Assembly: GCA_958450325.1 (NCBI GenBank)
Contig: OY288250.1
Location: 48,684,898-48,748,897, forward strand
DNA: 64,000 nt
Direction: 5' to 3'
Source: Agrostemma githago
Taxonomy: Eukaryota > Streptophyta > Magnoliopsida > Caryophyllales > Caryophyllaceae
The position numbers and the translations under genes were made by a program. The notes under the pieces were generated by a model. That model was not told where the DNA came from. It ran no database searches and worked only from the letters and a program-made list of their open reading frames with translations. This document shows positions 10,669 to 21,006 of this stretch, one piece after another (the first letter of the stretch is position 1; the number at the start of each line of letters is the position of its first letter).

Positions 10669-10712
10669 GAGCCCCCACTCTGACTGAGGCTTGGACAAGG
10701 CGAAAGTCAGAG
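10669..10712 (-). other. Polypurine tract with adjoining hairpin
   Basis: On the minus strand the sequence just before the 3' LTR is CAGAGTGGGGGCTC, the site for plus-strand priming. Directly upstream, AGTCAGAG (10,705-10,712 on the plus strand) and CTCTGACT (10,678-10,685) form an 8-bp stem. About 57 bases here are the same in the Tat element at 40,388-40,441. Confidence 0.85.
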
Positions 10713-10871
10713 TAGCTACCAGATCTAATCGAGGATTAAGATCTGGCAGACTTCCGATCGGGTCGTTTAGAGTCCATTAGACCTGCGTGAAGGGCTCGCC
10801 AGCCATAAGATAAAAATCATACATGGATAGATGTCAATAATGTCGCGGGGACTTTCTTCTAAAAAAGTCTT

Positions 10872-11030
10872 GGGTGTGTCTGTTTACAGACACATCCCAT
10901 CTTGGAATTTCGTGGGAGCTTGCCTTGGCAGCTATGGGTGTGTCTGTTTACAGACACATCCCATCTTAGAATTACGCGGGAGCCTGCATTGGAGGCTACG
11001 GGTATACCTGTTTACAGATACATCCAAAAA
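10872..11030. repeat. 64-bp tandem repeat, 2.5 copies, each with a hairpin
   Basis: Units start at 10,872, 10,936 and 11,000. Copies 1 and 2 contain TGTGTCTG, loop TTTA, CAGACACA, a perfect 8-bp stem. Copy 3 has a decayed version (GGTATACCTGTTTACAGA). They lie upstream of the TATA box of the antisense gene. Confidence 0.85.
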
Positions 11031-11381
11031 TGTCGCTTGTGCTCTTCCACTGGAGAATTTTTGAGAATTCCTTGGGAGCCTTGGGATATCTGTCTGTAAA
11101 TTGCATGTAATATTCAGATAAAATACCGGCTTACGCTGGGGAAGGAAATGGTTTTTTGACTGATTGATTTTTGGAGAAATAATGCTGATTATTTTTTTGA
11201 AAATGCCGGAATTTTTTTGATTTTTTTTTTGGAAATTAGAATGCTTGGGATGACTTGATTCCTAATCGGATTCTGACACAGACTGCTAAAATCTTCTGGT
11301 TAGGCCTGTATGCCTAGATGAAGTAGGGAACATCATAAAAATCCCTATTCCAGGGGTGACTAGGAGAAGGGATTTCTCTAT

Positions 11382-11390
11382 TATAAATAG
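11382..11390 (+). promoter_or_regulatory. TATA box of the antisense gene
   Basis: TATAAATAG lies about 98 bases before the ATG at 11,488, at the usual distance for a plant promoter with a short leader. It sits inside the inverted repeat CTCTATT-ATA-AATAGAG. Confidence 0.65.
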
Positions 11391-11487
11391 AGAGTTCTTG
11401 CCCTTAATCTTCTCATATTCCAACCCAAATATTTCCTTCTATCTTAAAATCCCTTTAGACTTTTAAGACAAAACAAAACTTTCTGCT

Positions 11488-13333
11488 ATGGGTATTAAAC
11501 ATTTGACCGCGATGCTTCATGCGTGGGCCCAGAATTTTCGAGACGAAGATAAGGTTCAGCTAACCCAGATGGGAATTGTAGCTTTGTTCCCGCTTCAGCG
11601 ACTCAAGGTGGATGCACATTTCCTGGACGCTTGCTTATCTTTTTGGGATACTACCCACCATGTTTTTGCTTTTCCCCGGGGAGAAATATGTCCCCTTCCC
11701 GAAGAGATTGCAGCCGTAGAGGGTTGGTGCCCAAACGCTCGTCCTGCTATTCCTCCTTTTTATCCTGATCCAAGGAGGAGACTGAGGGATTTTCTTGGGT
11801 TGTCTCATGCTGAGACATCTGGTATGGTAAAGGGAAATTCTGTTTCCCTGTTTGACTTGGCTGATAAATTCATGGATCCAAATGGTGCCAGAATTTCTTC
11901 TACCCATAGGCGTAGGGCTTTTGCCTTCTGTATGCTGCATCGATACGCCTTCGAAGGTCGGATGGATGCTGGCTCATGTCTAGGCGAGATCAGGCTAATC
12001 AGCATAGTGGATCAGATGGAGGCAGGTTATAGCCCAGCCTAGCTGATAACTGGAGAGATTATCATGGGCCTTGACGCTAGGAGACTTGACCCGGATCGGC
12101 AATTAACGGGTAGTATTCGTCTTCTGCAGGTATTTGACCCTTTTTTTTTCGAAAATTTTTTCGAAAAAATAATTTTAATTTCTAGAAATTTTTTTTTTTT
12201 TATTTTTTTCGAATTTCCAAATTTTTTTTTGAATTTTCCGGAATATTTTTTTTTTTGAATTTTCCGAAAATTATTGAATTTCCGAAAATTTCGATTTTTT
12301 TTTTGATTTTTTCGGAATTTTTGATTTTTCGAAAGTTTTTGACTTTTCGAAAATTTTGCAGATCTGGTTATCTGAGCGCCTGTCGATTATAGAGCCCCCG
12401 GTGAGTATATCCAGATATCGAAGCTGTAAAATTGGCTCACGGTCCCGACGAATTAGCTCGAGTCATCACATAAATCGGAAGTATTGGGATGAAGAGCTAA
12501 AATTCCATGGTGGGCCCTTGATTAGGTGAAACGTGATCTGGTGGTTCCTCTCGAAGATGACGGGACTAGCTAAAAGAGATAAAGCCCGTTACCTGGTGAT
12601 CTTGTCTTTGGATTGGACCGTCCATATTTACCCAGATCGTCTTCTAAGGCAGTTCGGTTCGTTCCAACAGATCCCCGAAACTGAAGCAATCGTTAGCGTT
12701 TCGCTCCAATTGACAAACGCTATGTGCGACATGTGGTTACAACACTGGTTTACCCGTGTCATGTGGACTATACCTCGCCCTTGTCAAACCGCTTGGGTTT
12801 CTTAACCATATCTCAAATGGACTTCCGAAGAATCTGAAGAAGCCCGTAAAGCTTTGAAGCATGATGAGGCTTTTGAATTGGCCCGCAGAGAATCAGTAAA
12901 AGACAATAGATGGTTCTTTGATGAAGAAGAAACTCCAACTACCCTTGTCCGGCCGGAGTCGGGTTTTAAGTCAAAAACTAAGACTCGAGCTAAAGAGACC
13001 GGTGCTAGTGACTTGGAGAGAAGACTCGGACCAAAGCTAGCGGTCCGAGACAGACTGGGGCCGCGGGAACGGTTACCCGAGAGGGTAAGGGCCCGGCTAG
13101 GGCAGACCGAGGTGACCGGGGAATCAAGTTTGAAGAAACGAGCCCGGGTTAAGGAGGTTCCCTTGGTGATTCGGGAGCGTTCACCTCCGCGCCGACGCCG
13201 GTGGACCGAAAAAGAGACTAAGGACAAGGGAAAGGGAAAAATGCCTTCGATTTTTTATTATTTGAATATTAGTACTATTTGTGTGTTTTTTTTGGATTTT
13301 TTTTGTAGTTGTATATCTTTTTGGAATAAATAA
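11488..13333 (+). pseudogene. Antisense plant-mobile-domain (PMD-like) gene carried by the retrotransposon, with intron
   Basis: This gene runs against gag-pol, between pol and the 3' LTR. Exon 1 (11,488-12,129) resembles the aminotransferase-like plant mobile domain found in MAIN/MAIL proteins and in transposons: hydrophobic start, block LDACLSFWDTTHHVFAFP, then FYPDPRRRLRDFLGLSH. An AT-rich intron follows with donor CAG/GTATTT at 12,130 and acceptor TTTTGCAG ending at 12,361, and both exons stay in phase. Exon 2 continues IWLSERLSIIEPP, a tryptophan-rich part (WFTRVMWTIPRP) and a basic tail (RERSPPRRRRW) that could be a nuclear signal. Three in-frame stops break it: TAG 12,040, TGA 12,527 and TAA 12,803. 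The first two look like TGG changed by G-to-A. A TATA box lies upstream. Extra antisense ORFs after pol are known in Tat elements; the PMD match is from recognition, not a search. Confidence 0.7.
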
Positions 13334-13723
13334 AGGAAGTTTATTAAAAACCGTTCCTGTTTTTTTTTATTGCAGTGGTTGTGCCCTTTTGAGGGGCTGC
13401 CTACATATCCACAATTACGGAATCAAACCAAACGTAGTTCAGACTTAATTTGCAATTTCGAAATACATCAAGACTATTGATTCAAGATGTTTATAACGGT
13501 AGAATAAGTAATTCTAACTTTTGACTTGTCTTTAAAAGTTTATTTTTGAAAAGATGTATTTTTTTTAATAAACTTTTGCAAATGACATTGAGAGAAATGG
13601 GCTTAAGGGTAGTAACGCTTCAGCTGGTCCAGGTTAGTCGGGTTGACAAACTCATTCTCGTCCAGATCTATTAGCATCACCGCTCCGCCTGATAGAATTT
13701 TTTTTTACCAAATATGGTCCGGC

Positions 13724-16700
13724 CTAGTTAGGTTTGAATTTTCCCCTTGGGTCTACTGGTAATAAAGCCCGAACAGATTTGAGAACCAAATCTCCTTCTT
13801 TGATGTTCCTGGGCCTCACCCTTTTATTGAAAGCCCGTTGGATCCTCTTTTGATATATTTGTATATTATTGAGGGCACGAGATCGTCGTTCGTCTAAAAG
13901 GACTAGCGAGTCATATCGTGCTCGGACCCAATCGGCTTCGGGTACTTGACTTTCGAGCAAGATTCTGAGTGACGGTACTTCTAACTCAACAGGTTGGACC
14001 GCTTCCATCCCGTATGTAAGGTAATACGGTGTTGCCCCGATCGCAGTACGAATCGAGGTCCGATATCCCCAAAGTGCAAAGGGTATCTTGTCGGTCCAAT
14101 CCCGATAATTGTCAGCCATCTTTTTGAGTATGGTGACAATAGTCTTGTTAGCCGCTTCCACCGCTCCATTGGTTTGGGGTCGGTAGGGTGAATACGTATG
14201 CCTTTGAATTTTGTACTTGGCTAGCAAGGCTGCCGTTTCGGCTTGAAAATGGGTCCCGTGGTCACTGATGAATTCATGAGGGATCCCATACCGGCATATT
14301 ATCTTATTTTGGATAAATTTGGCCACATGGCTGGCGTTGAGGATACGGTAGGATTCCGCTTCGACCCATTTGGTGAAATAGTCGATTGCTACCAAAATGA
14401 AGCAGTGTCCTCCGGTTCCTGAGGGGTTTATCTTTCCGATTATATCGATTCTCCATGTCGAAAATGGCCAGGGTGATGTCATGGTGTACAACAGGGATGG
14501 CGGCATATGCTGCACATTAGCGAAAATCTGGCAGTTATGGCAACGTTTGACGTAAAGCTGACAATCGGTTTCCATGCTGTTCCAGTAGTATCCGAGTCTC
14601 ATGATCTTCCGGACTAGCATCCGGGCGTTCATGTGAGGACCACACTCGCCGTCATGTATTTCGGCCATGACCTTCTCGGCGTTGCCCTTATCGACACATA
14701 AAAGGAGAGCCCCCTGCGGTGTCTTTTTGTAAAGTTGTCCGTCGTCGGTACAGATGAAATGGGTCGCTAGCCTGCGCAAGGCCTTCTTGGCTCGATTGTC
14801 GGCCCCGGGTGGATACTCCCCGGTCGTCAAGTATGCTTGGATAGCCTTATACCACGGCTCGGGATCGGGTATCTCGATATCTTCGATGTCGTGGATATAT
14901 GCTGGCTCGGATCGCCTTTCGACACAGATTGGCATGTTGGTCATATGATCGGGAATGTTTAGTAAAGATGCCAGTTTTGAGAGTGCATCTGCGAACTGAT
15001 TTTCTTCCCGAGGTAGGTATATGTACTCTACCTTTTGGAATTGTTTCTCGAGATCCCTTACTCGTGCCTGGTAGGCCACGAGATTAGCATTTCGGGTTTT
15101 CCATTTTTGGAGTGCTTGGTTAATGACCAGAGATGAGTCGGCGTGTACTCGGAGGTTTGTGACCCCTAAATCGGCGGCGGCTTGTAGCCCGTGGATACAT
15201 GCTTCATACTCAGCAGCGTTATTGGTGACGTCATAGTCCAATTTGATAGACACGGGAGTATGTTCCCCTCTTGGCGATATTAGAAGTATCCCGACTCCAA
15301 ATCCTCGGAAGTTGGATGCCCCGTCGAAGTATAAATCCCACGTTTCGATGTCAGCGTGAAAAATATCTTCATCCGGGAAGGACCAAGTGTCGGTGTTCCC
15401 TTCCTCGGTTATGGGACTGTCGGCGAGAAATTCGGCTACTATTCGACCTTTGATGGCTTTCAACGGTACGAACTTTAGATCGAATTCTGCCAGCATCAGG
15501 GTCCATCTTGATATGCTGCCGTTAAGAATGGGCTTTTCGAAGAGGTACTTGATCGGATCCATTCTAGACAGTACTTGTACCTCGTAGCTGAGCATGTAAT
15601 GTCGGAGCTTCTTAGTGGCCCAGACCAAAGCTAAACACGTCTTTTCGAGCATGGTGTACTTACACTCGTACTCTAGAAACTTTTTGCTGATGTAGTATAT
15701 AGCTCGTTCTTCGGAGTTGACCGTTTGAGCTACCATAGCCCCCATGGCTGTCTCTGTCGTGGTTAGATACAGCGATAAAGGCAAACCGGGTTGAGGTGGC
15801 ATCAGGACCGGCGGTGAAGACAAGATTTCTTTGATTTTGTCAAAGGCTGCTTGACACTTGTCGTCCCATAGTAACTGTTCCCCTATTTTCAGCTTCTTGA
15901 AGATCGGTTCACACCCCATGGTTAGTTTTGAAATGAACCTGCTGATGTATTGGACTTTTCCGAGAAAACCTCTTATCTCCTTTTCGGTCTTAGGAGGTTG
16001 CATCTCGGTGATGGCCTTAATTTTGGCTGGATCGACTTCGATACCACGTTGGCTAACGATATGACCCAGTAATTTGCCAGATGTTACCCCGAAACTGCAT
16101 TTTTGAGGGTTTAACCTCATGTTGTATTTGCGTAATCGGGTGAAGAATTTTCTCAGGGCGGTGATGTGACCGTCCCTGTCCTTGGATTTGACAATCATAT
16201 CGTCCACGTAAACTTCCACTTCTTTATGCATCATGTCATGTAATAAAGTTGTGGCGGTTCGCTGATAGGTGGCCCCGGCATTAATGAGACCAAATGGCAT
16301 AACAGTATAGCAATAAGTACCCCAAGGCGTAATGAAGGTGGTCTTATCCATATCTTCCTCTGCCATTTTTATTTGATTGTACCCGGCATACCCGTCCATG
16401 AATGACAGAAGAGCATGGTCAGCTGTGTTATCCACCAATATATCGATGTGTGGTAACGGGAAATCGTCTTTCGGGCTCGCTTTGTTAAGATCCCGAAAGT
16501 CCACGCAGACACGTACTTTACCGTCTTTTTTAGGGACCGGCACGATGTTTGCAACCCAATCTGGATACTCGTAGACTCTTATGAACCCAGCCTTGAATTG
16601 TTTATCGACTTCCTCGTTGACCTTGAGGGACCATTCGGGGCTCATGCGTCGGAGTTTCTGCTTAACCGGCTTGAACCCTTCCTTGATCGGTATATGGTGC

Positions 16701-16729
16701 TCGGCTATTTCCCGGTCTATCCCCGGCAT
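13724..16729 (-). CDS. pol: Tat/Retand Pol: RT, RNase H, second RNase H, integrase
   Basis: The frame encodes 1001 residues. RT covers about 1-270, with DGYAGYNQI at 112 and the catalytic YVDD at 174-177. The first RNase H region (about 280-440) reads LYLTTTETAMG where an active-site Asp is expected, so it looks degenerate, as in Tat elements. A second, archaeal-type RNase H follows at about 464-590 with D469, E508, D531 and D581. Integrase has an HHCC zinc site (H692, H699, C730, C733) and D762, D823, E858 with exact D-35-E spacing. The true start is farther upstream: the same frame extends past the ATG to about 16,963, with a TAG near 16,820. At the C-end a TAG replaces an expected Trp, and a frameshift follows in an A-run near 13,700, costing about 40 residues. 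Confidence 0.93.
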   Translation of the reverse strand: MPGIDREIAEHHIPIKEGFKPVKQKLRRMSPEWSLKVNEEVDKQFKAGFIRVYEYPDWVANIVPVPKKDGKVRVCVDFRDLNKASPKDDFPLPHIDILVDNTADHALLSFMDGYAGYNQIKMAEEDMDKTTFITPWGTYCYTVMPFGLINAGATYQRTATTLLHDMMHKEVEVYVDDMIVKSKDRDGHITALRKFFTRLRKYNMRLNPQKCSFGVTSGKLLGHIVSQRGIEVDPAKIKAITEMQPPKTEKEIRGFLGKVQYISRFISKLTMGCEPIFKKLKIGEQLLWDDKCQAAFDKIKEILSSPPVLMPPQPGLPLSLYLTTTETAMGAMVAQTVNSEERAIYYISKKFLEYECKYTMLEKTCLALVWATKKLRHYMLSYEVQVLSRMDPIKYLFEKPILNGSISRWTLMLAEFDLKFVPLKAIKGRIVAEFLADSPITEEGNTDTWSFPDEDIFHADIETWDLYFDGASNFRGFGVGILLISPRGEHTPVSIKLDYDVTNNAAEYEACIHGLQAAADLGVTNLRVHADSSLVINQALQKWKTRNANLVAYQARVRDLEKQFQKVEYIYLPREENQFADALSKLASLLNIPDHMTNMPICVERRSEPAYIHDIEDIEIPDPEPWYKAIQAYLTTGEYPPGADNRAKKALRRLATHFICTDDGQLYKKTPQGALLLCVDKGNAEKVMAEIHDGECGPHMNARMLVRKIMRLGYYWNSMETDCQLYVKRCHNCQIFANVQHMPPSLLYTMTSPWPFSTWRIDIIGKINPSGTGGHCFILVAIDYFTKWVEAESYRILNASHVAKFIQNKIICRYGIPHEFISDHGTHFQAETAALLAKYKIQRHTYSPYRPQTNGAVEAANKTIVTILKKMADNYRDWTDKIPFALWGYRTSIRTAIGATPYYLTYGMEAVQPVELEVPSLRILLESQVPEADWVRARYDSLVLLDERRSRALNNIQIYQKRIQRAFNKRVRPRNIKEGDLVLKSVRALLPVDPRGKFKPN

Positions 16730-16964
16730 GTCCTTGTAGGACCATGCGAAGACGTCTTTGAATTCTTGAAGGAGATTGATGAACTGCTGTTTCTCCCCGG
16801 GATCTAGAGATAACCCTATCTAAAGCATCTGAGGCTCTAAGGTTGTTCCCACATTGATGGATTCGGTTTCTTCGATTACCGGATTGCGGGATTCCCTTTG
16901 CTCTAGCTGCTCGATCAGATGTGGAGGTAATAAGGATACCTGTTCGTCGGGTTTCTCAATGTCA

Positions 16965-19199
16965 TTAAACCAACAAATTTTGAATATTAAGGAAATTTTG
17001 AAAATGAAACAAGTCGTAAGCAGAACGGTTGTTATTATTCATAAATTGAGAAAATAGCTCGAAAAGAGCTGCCATCTGATCGCTAGTCAGTGACGGGATA
17101 GGTAGGGTGCCCGGGACAGACCCCGAAGCACCAGGAAAAGCTAAAGGGAGAGGGGGAGTTACAGGACTGACCCTAGCACCGGACTCACTAGACTCTGACT
17201 CGGACTCTGACTCGGACTCTGACTCTGACTCAGACTCAGATTCTTGCATTTCTCCTTCCCCTGTGATTAGCTTGAAAGTCCTTCCTTGACTGTCAGTCCA
17301 CTTGACAGTCTTCCTCCAGGCTCTCTTTCCTGTCCCGGATCCAGCATCCGAGATCAGCTTGGATGGATCAAAGGTGCGGCTGCGAAGAATGAGACTGACG
17401 AGTTCTTCCTTTGACGTTGGGACCGCGAGCTCTTCTCCAAAAAGTAGCCCCAGTGCGGGCTCGACATTCTTAACATCTTCGGATCGGCCGAGGGCGAAGA
17501 TGTCGTCTGGTATGTAGTTGCAGACCTGGGCCAAGTGGGTCCCAGGGCGCGTGGTTGTGGGCCGGTATAGGTCTGTTTGGACGGACTCGAACACCGGCGT
17601 GACGAAGATGACTTTCCCGGTTCCGGTTTGGCCCATATTTTCCGGGGTCAGGGTGTAACCCAGACCGGTTTGAATCCTCCCGTTATCGAGGACTTCGAGG
17701 ATTTTTCCTGCTGGAAGATCGGGCCTTGATGTAGCCCCCGGTAGAAATCCAAGACTTTGCAACATCCGGTCAATGCTAATCGTGAAGTTGGGTCGGAAAA
17801 GGTATTCTTCTTCGATGGCCCCTATGAAGTCGAACCCCCAAAGATCGGTGCGGCCCGAGGTGTTACAGTTAGCCACAGTCATAGGCGTGGCTTCTAGAGT
17901 GATGACGGTATCGTGCAAAGGTAGCTTCATCTTCCGATGCAGGGTGGAGTACACAGCCCTGGTCGCGTGGATCCAGGGTCTTCCTAAAAGAAGGTTAAAG
18001 GAAGAAGTCACGTCGATCACTTGAAATTCCAGCTTCTTCTCTATCGGGCCCGTTATGATAGTGAGCTTCACGGCCCCGGCTACTAACTTTGGACTTCCGT
18101 CGAAAGCCTGAATGGTTTGAGCTGTAGGAATGTAGTCGGCCTCGGTGATACCGAGGGCTTTGGCAGTCCTCAAGGGGAGGACGTTGACTGCGGACCCGTC
18201 GTCGATTAGGGTCATGGGCAGATATTTTCCACGACAGATTACCGTGATGTAGAGGGCCATGTTGTGGGTAGGCCCAAATGGTGGTAGATCAGCATTGGAG
18301 AAGGTGATAAGTGGGCCTTCTTCTTTAGCTTTCCCCTTTAGGTGGGGCAGAACCGTGGCTACCATTTCAGCTGGAGTAGTCGTAGAGTCGATTTTCACTT
18401 GATCGAGGGCCTTAGTGAGTGCCTCTCGATGTTCCTGAGAGCTAACTAAGAGTTGCCATATAGAGAGGTCAACTCGAGTCCGGCTCAGCTGCTTTACAAG
18501 AGCCTTTTCAGTAGTGGGCTCTTCCGGGACGACCTCCGCTCTAGGTGGCGGCTCGGTGACGATGAGGGCGTGACTGCTGGTTAAGGCTTTGGACTTAATC
18601 TTCTGGATCTCCTCGGGCGTGATGGGGACGGCTTCTCCTTTGGTAAGATAGACATCGTCGTCCTCGTCGCACCAGATCCCGTTGATTTGCGGGATAAACG
18701 GGGAAATGAGATGTGAACAGTCTATGACTTCCCCGGAGAAGATGGCGTGAGTGGCCAACGGGTTGTCCTTGTTGTTGGGCTTGCCTCCAGGTAAGGGGAT
18801 TTTCCCGCTTTCGATGAGATACTGGATAAGATGTTTTAGTTTCCAGCATTTCTCAGTATCGTGTCCCTTGCCCTGATGGTACTGGCAGTAGGCTTTGATG
18901 TCGTAGAACTTGGAGCGACGCTCGACTGGAAGCTCAGGTGTTGGGCCTATCGGGTTGATCAGGCCTTTCGATGAGAGCCTTTGTAAGGCATTCGCATAGG
19001 TAGTACCTATGTCGGTGAATACACGGGGTGTGGTATTCTTCTTGGACAGGGTATCGAGTAGATTTACCTCGTCAAAAATGCTACGAGTAGCAGCGGCGGA
19101 TGTGGGCTTGCTTGTCGACGAGCTGGCCCCTTGGTATCCCTTGGTGGAGGCCTTAGTGAGGCTTTCCAACCTTAGATCATCCTCGATTCTCGTTCCCAT
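16965..19199 (-). CDS. gag-pro: Tat Gag C-terminal part and aspartic protease
   Basis: This 744-residue frame continues Gag after a frameshift and a TAA (19,326-19,328). Early on it has the zinc-knuckle-like CQYHQGKGHDTEKCWKLK. The aspartic protease follows, with active site LIDDGSAVNVLP, the flap-side block FDGSPKLVAGAVKL and LLGRPWIHA. Next comes a linker unique to Tat elements (GLGYTLTPENMGQTGTGKVI). Near the end is a run of Glu-Ser repeats, then an Asn run. The ATG at 19,199 is internal: homologous sequence in the same frame lies upstream of it, so the natural start is that of the Gag N-terminal piece at 19,927. Pol follows in a different frame about 235 bases later. Confidence 0.88.
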   Translation of the reverse strand: MGTRIEDDLRLESLTKASTKGYQGASSSTSKPTSAAATRSIFDEVNLLDTLSKKNTTPRVFTDIGTTYANALQRLSSKGLINPIGPTPELPVERRSKFYDIKAYCQYHQGKGHDTEKCWKLKHLIQYLIESGKIPLPGGKPNNKDNPLATHAIFSGEVIDCSHLISPFIPQINGIWCDEDDDVYLTKGEAVPITPEEIQKIKSKALTSSHALIVTEPPPRAEVVPEEPTTEKALVKQLSRTRVDLSIWQLLVSSQEHREALTKALDQVKIDSTTTPAEMVATVLPHLKGKAKEEGPLITFSNADLPPFGPTHNMALYITVICRGKYLPMTLIDDGSAVNVLPLRTAKALGITEADYIPTAQTIQAFDGSPKLVAGAVKLTIITGPIEKKLEFQVIDVTSSFNLLLGRPWIHATRAVYSTLHRKMKLPLHDTVITLEATPMTVANCNTSGRTDLWGFDFIGAIEEEYLFRPNFTISIDRMLQSLGFLPGATSRPDLPAGKILEVLDNGRIQTGLGYTLTPENMGQTGTGKVIFVTPVFESVQTDLYRPTTTRPGTHLAQVCNYIPDDIFALGRSEDVKNVEPALGLLFGEELAVPTSKEELVSLILRSRTFDPSKLISDAGSGTGKRAWRKTVKWTDSQGRTFKLITGEGEMQESESESESESESESESESSESGARVSPVTPPLPLAFPGASGSVPGTLPIPSLTSDQMAALFELFSQFMNNNNRSAYDLFHFQNFLNIQNLLV
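17190..17242 (-). repeat. Hexanucleotide repeat encoding Glu-Ser
   Basis: About eight to nine copies of (GACTCN) encode a Glu-Ser run on the minus strand, inside the spacer between protease and RT. Confidence 0.85.
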
Positions 19200-19285
19200 T
19201 TCGGTTAGGACCGCGAAGCTAGGTATGATGGCGTACCGGAGATGGATCCGGTAGGCGGGCAGGAGATTCTTGACAAAGGCTTCAA

Positions 19286-19927
19286 CTAGGACTTTTTCAC
19301 TGGGCTTATCGACCAGTTTGACACTTTAAGCCCTCCAGCGTTGAAGGTACTTCGTAAACCCCCTTCCTTTGGTTCCTGGGCCATTACTTCCAGGGTGCGC
19401 ATCGTGGTTTGGATTTCCGTGTTGTCGGCATAGTTCCGAGCGAATTCTGTTGCCACGTCATCCCAAAACTTGTATTTCTTGGAATCGAGCCTATAGAACC
19501 AGGCTTTCGGGTGCTTCTCGAGGGAGGAGACAAACAAATGCTTGAACATGTTTGACTTAACCCCCTTAAGGGCCATAAATTCCTTGAAAGCCCGGATATG
19601 TAATATCGGGTCTTCAGTTCCGTCGAACATTGGGAAGCCCGTCAGGTTAAGATTGGCGGGCAATTCGTCGGTTAGGGGTGCATAAGTCCGAGCATTCTCC
19701 GTATGGATCGAGTTGTGGGTCGACAAATGGACCTGCTCTTGTAGCTTGAGGACCGCGCTAGTCAATTCGGCTAATGGCCCATGAGTTTCATCTCCATCCT
19801 TCGGCCTATCCTGTTCCATGGCACTTACCCGGGTAACAATAGCGATTTGGTCTCCCCTCATTCGGTCAAGTTGTTCTTGGATCTTGGCCAGCGAGGCGGT
19901 CAGTTGATCAATGGAATCCTTAGTCAT
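19286..19927 (-). CDS. gag: Tat Gag N-terminal part (capsid), frameshifted
   Basis: The ATG at 19,927 opens a frame with a predicted coiled coil (SIDQLTASLAKIQEQLDRMR), a variable linker and the retrotrans_gag capsid region (blocks FPMFDGTEDPILHIRAFKEF, HPKAWFYRL and WDDVATEFARNYADNTE). After QEPKEG the frame breaks in a G-run (about 19,361-19,366), and the last 20 or so residues are out of frame. The correct frame goes on to 19,199 through one in-frame TAA at 19,328-19,326. The related Gag at 36,812 shows the unbroken version of this join. The start is supported by the same N-terminal layout in that paralogue. Confidence 0.88.
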   Translation of the reverse strand: MTKDSIDQLTASLAKIQEQLDRMRGDQIAIVTRVSAMEQDRPKDGDETHGPLAELTSAVLKLQEQVHLSTHNSIHTENARTYAPLTDELPANLNLTGFPMFDGTEDPILHIRAFKEFMALKGVKSNMFKHLFVSSLEKHPKAWFYRLDSKKYKFWDDVATEFARNYADNTEIQTTMRTLEVMAQEPKEGGLRSTFNAGGLKVSNWSISPVKKS

Positions 19928-20987
19928 GGTTCGGGTGTGAGGTGGCCTGTCTGTAAGAACACGTGTAATCAGAGTCGGACCCAGATCGAAGAGTGCATCC
20001 TGAGCAAGAAGAATAAACGACTAGACTCGGAAACAGACTAAAAAACCGACTCCTAGACGGGTGACTCATGGACGGTGGGCTTCCTTTAGGATTTTGGCAA
20101 AATGGGCCTAGTCCTGTGTGAAGAAAGACCTACGTGTGAGCTAATCCCCAGACTTTGGACCCTAATAGTGTAAGTGGGCTTCCCTTTGTAGGAGTTTGTC
20201 CTACGTAGGTGGGTCGTGCCTTGACAAATAAGGCGGACTTGGGATTGGGTGGAAACCCGTGATATAAGATCGACGGAGTTTCGACGCTATGGACTCTTAA
20301 CAACTTATGACAAGATCCGACACTACTAAATACGGGAAGTCCTAAGAAGAAAGCTTTGAAAAGAGGATTTGGATTTGAAAAACCCGAACAAAGTCGGATT
20401 GGAAGGCCCGATTTTTTTTGAAAATCGAAAAAGGTTTATCGGGCCGAGATTTTGAATTTTTTGAAAAGTTTGGACAGCATACCGGCTAGAAAATAGGCTA
20501 TTTTGAGTCAAAATCATAAGTCCTAAATTCGGTAGCTTTCCGGGTTTGAAAAATGAATAGTTTTCGAAAAAAAAAAACAAGTTTTTTTTGAAAATGACGG
20601 TTTTTGAAAAGACGAGACATGGATCAAGTAGCACGTAGTCACCGAAACGGTATAATGACGCCATGTATGCTCTTAGTCTATGTCTCGGTCGGTCGAATAG
20701 GGTCTATACCAACGACGATAGCTTTCTCGCAAATCAGGACGGTATTCCTAAGCCGAGTTGGTCTTAGAACCTGCCGTAAAACCCATGCGAGTTCCACCAT
20801 CGAAGTCTTTAGTGCGCCCATTTAGGAACGCACCATGGTATACTGGGACGTCGGTCACAAGTAACCGGCCCGGGAAAGAATTGGGTTATGCATGAACCAT
20901 TGAACTAAAACGTGTACATTACTATTCGAACGATTTCTTTTCGAGTCTCACCCTAGGGATGCCGATGGTAAGTGACTCATCAGTTGA
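19928..20987 (-). other. Untranslated leader of the Retand-like element
   Basis: About 1 kb lies between the primer-binding site and the gag start, without coding potential. Its first 120 or so bases match the leader of the Tat element at 34,898. It has one copy of a segment (CAAAATCATAAGTCCTAAAT on the plus strand, near 20,508) that occurs three times in that other leader. Confidence 0.75.
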
Positions 20988-21006
20988 TCCCCAGTGGAGT
21001 CGCCCA
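20988..21006 (-). other. Primer-binding site of the Retand-like element
   Basis: On the minus strand it reads TGGGCGACTCCACTGGGGA, 2 bases after the LTR end. It is the TGGCGACTCC type used by Ogre/Tat elements (recalled as tRNA-Arg), with one extra G compared with the site at 34,898. Confidence 0.8.

Noticed and set aside
13994..19254. Many short plus-strand frames opposite gag-pol
   Set aside because: They are shadows of the minus-strand coding frames.
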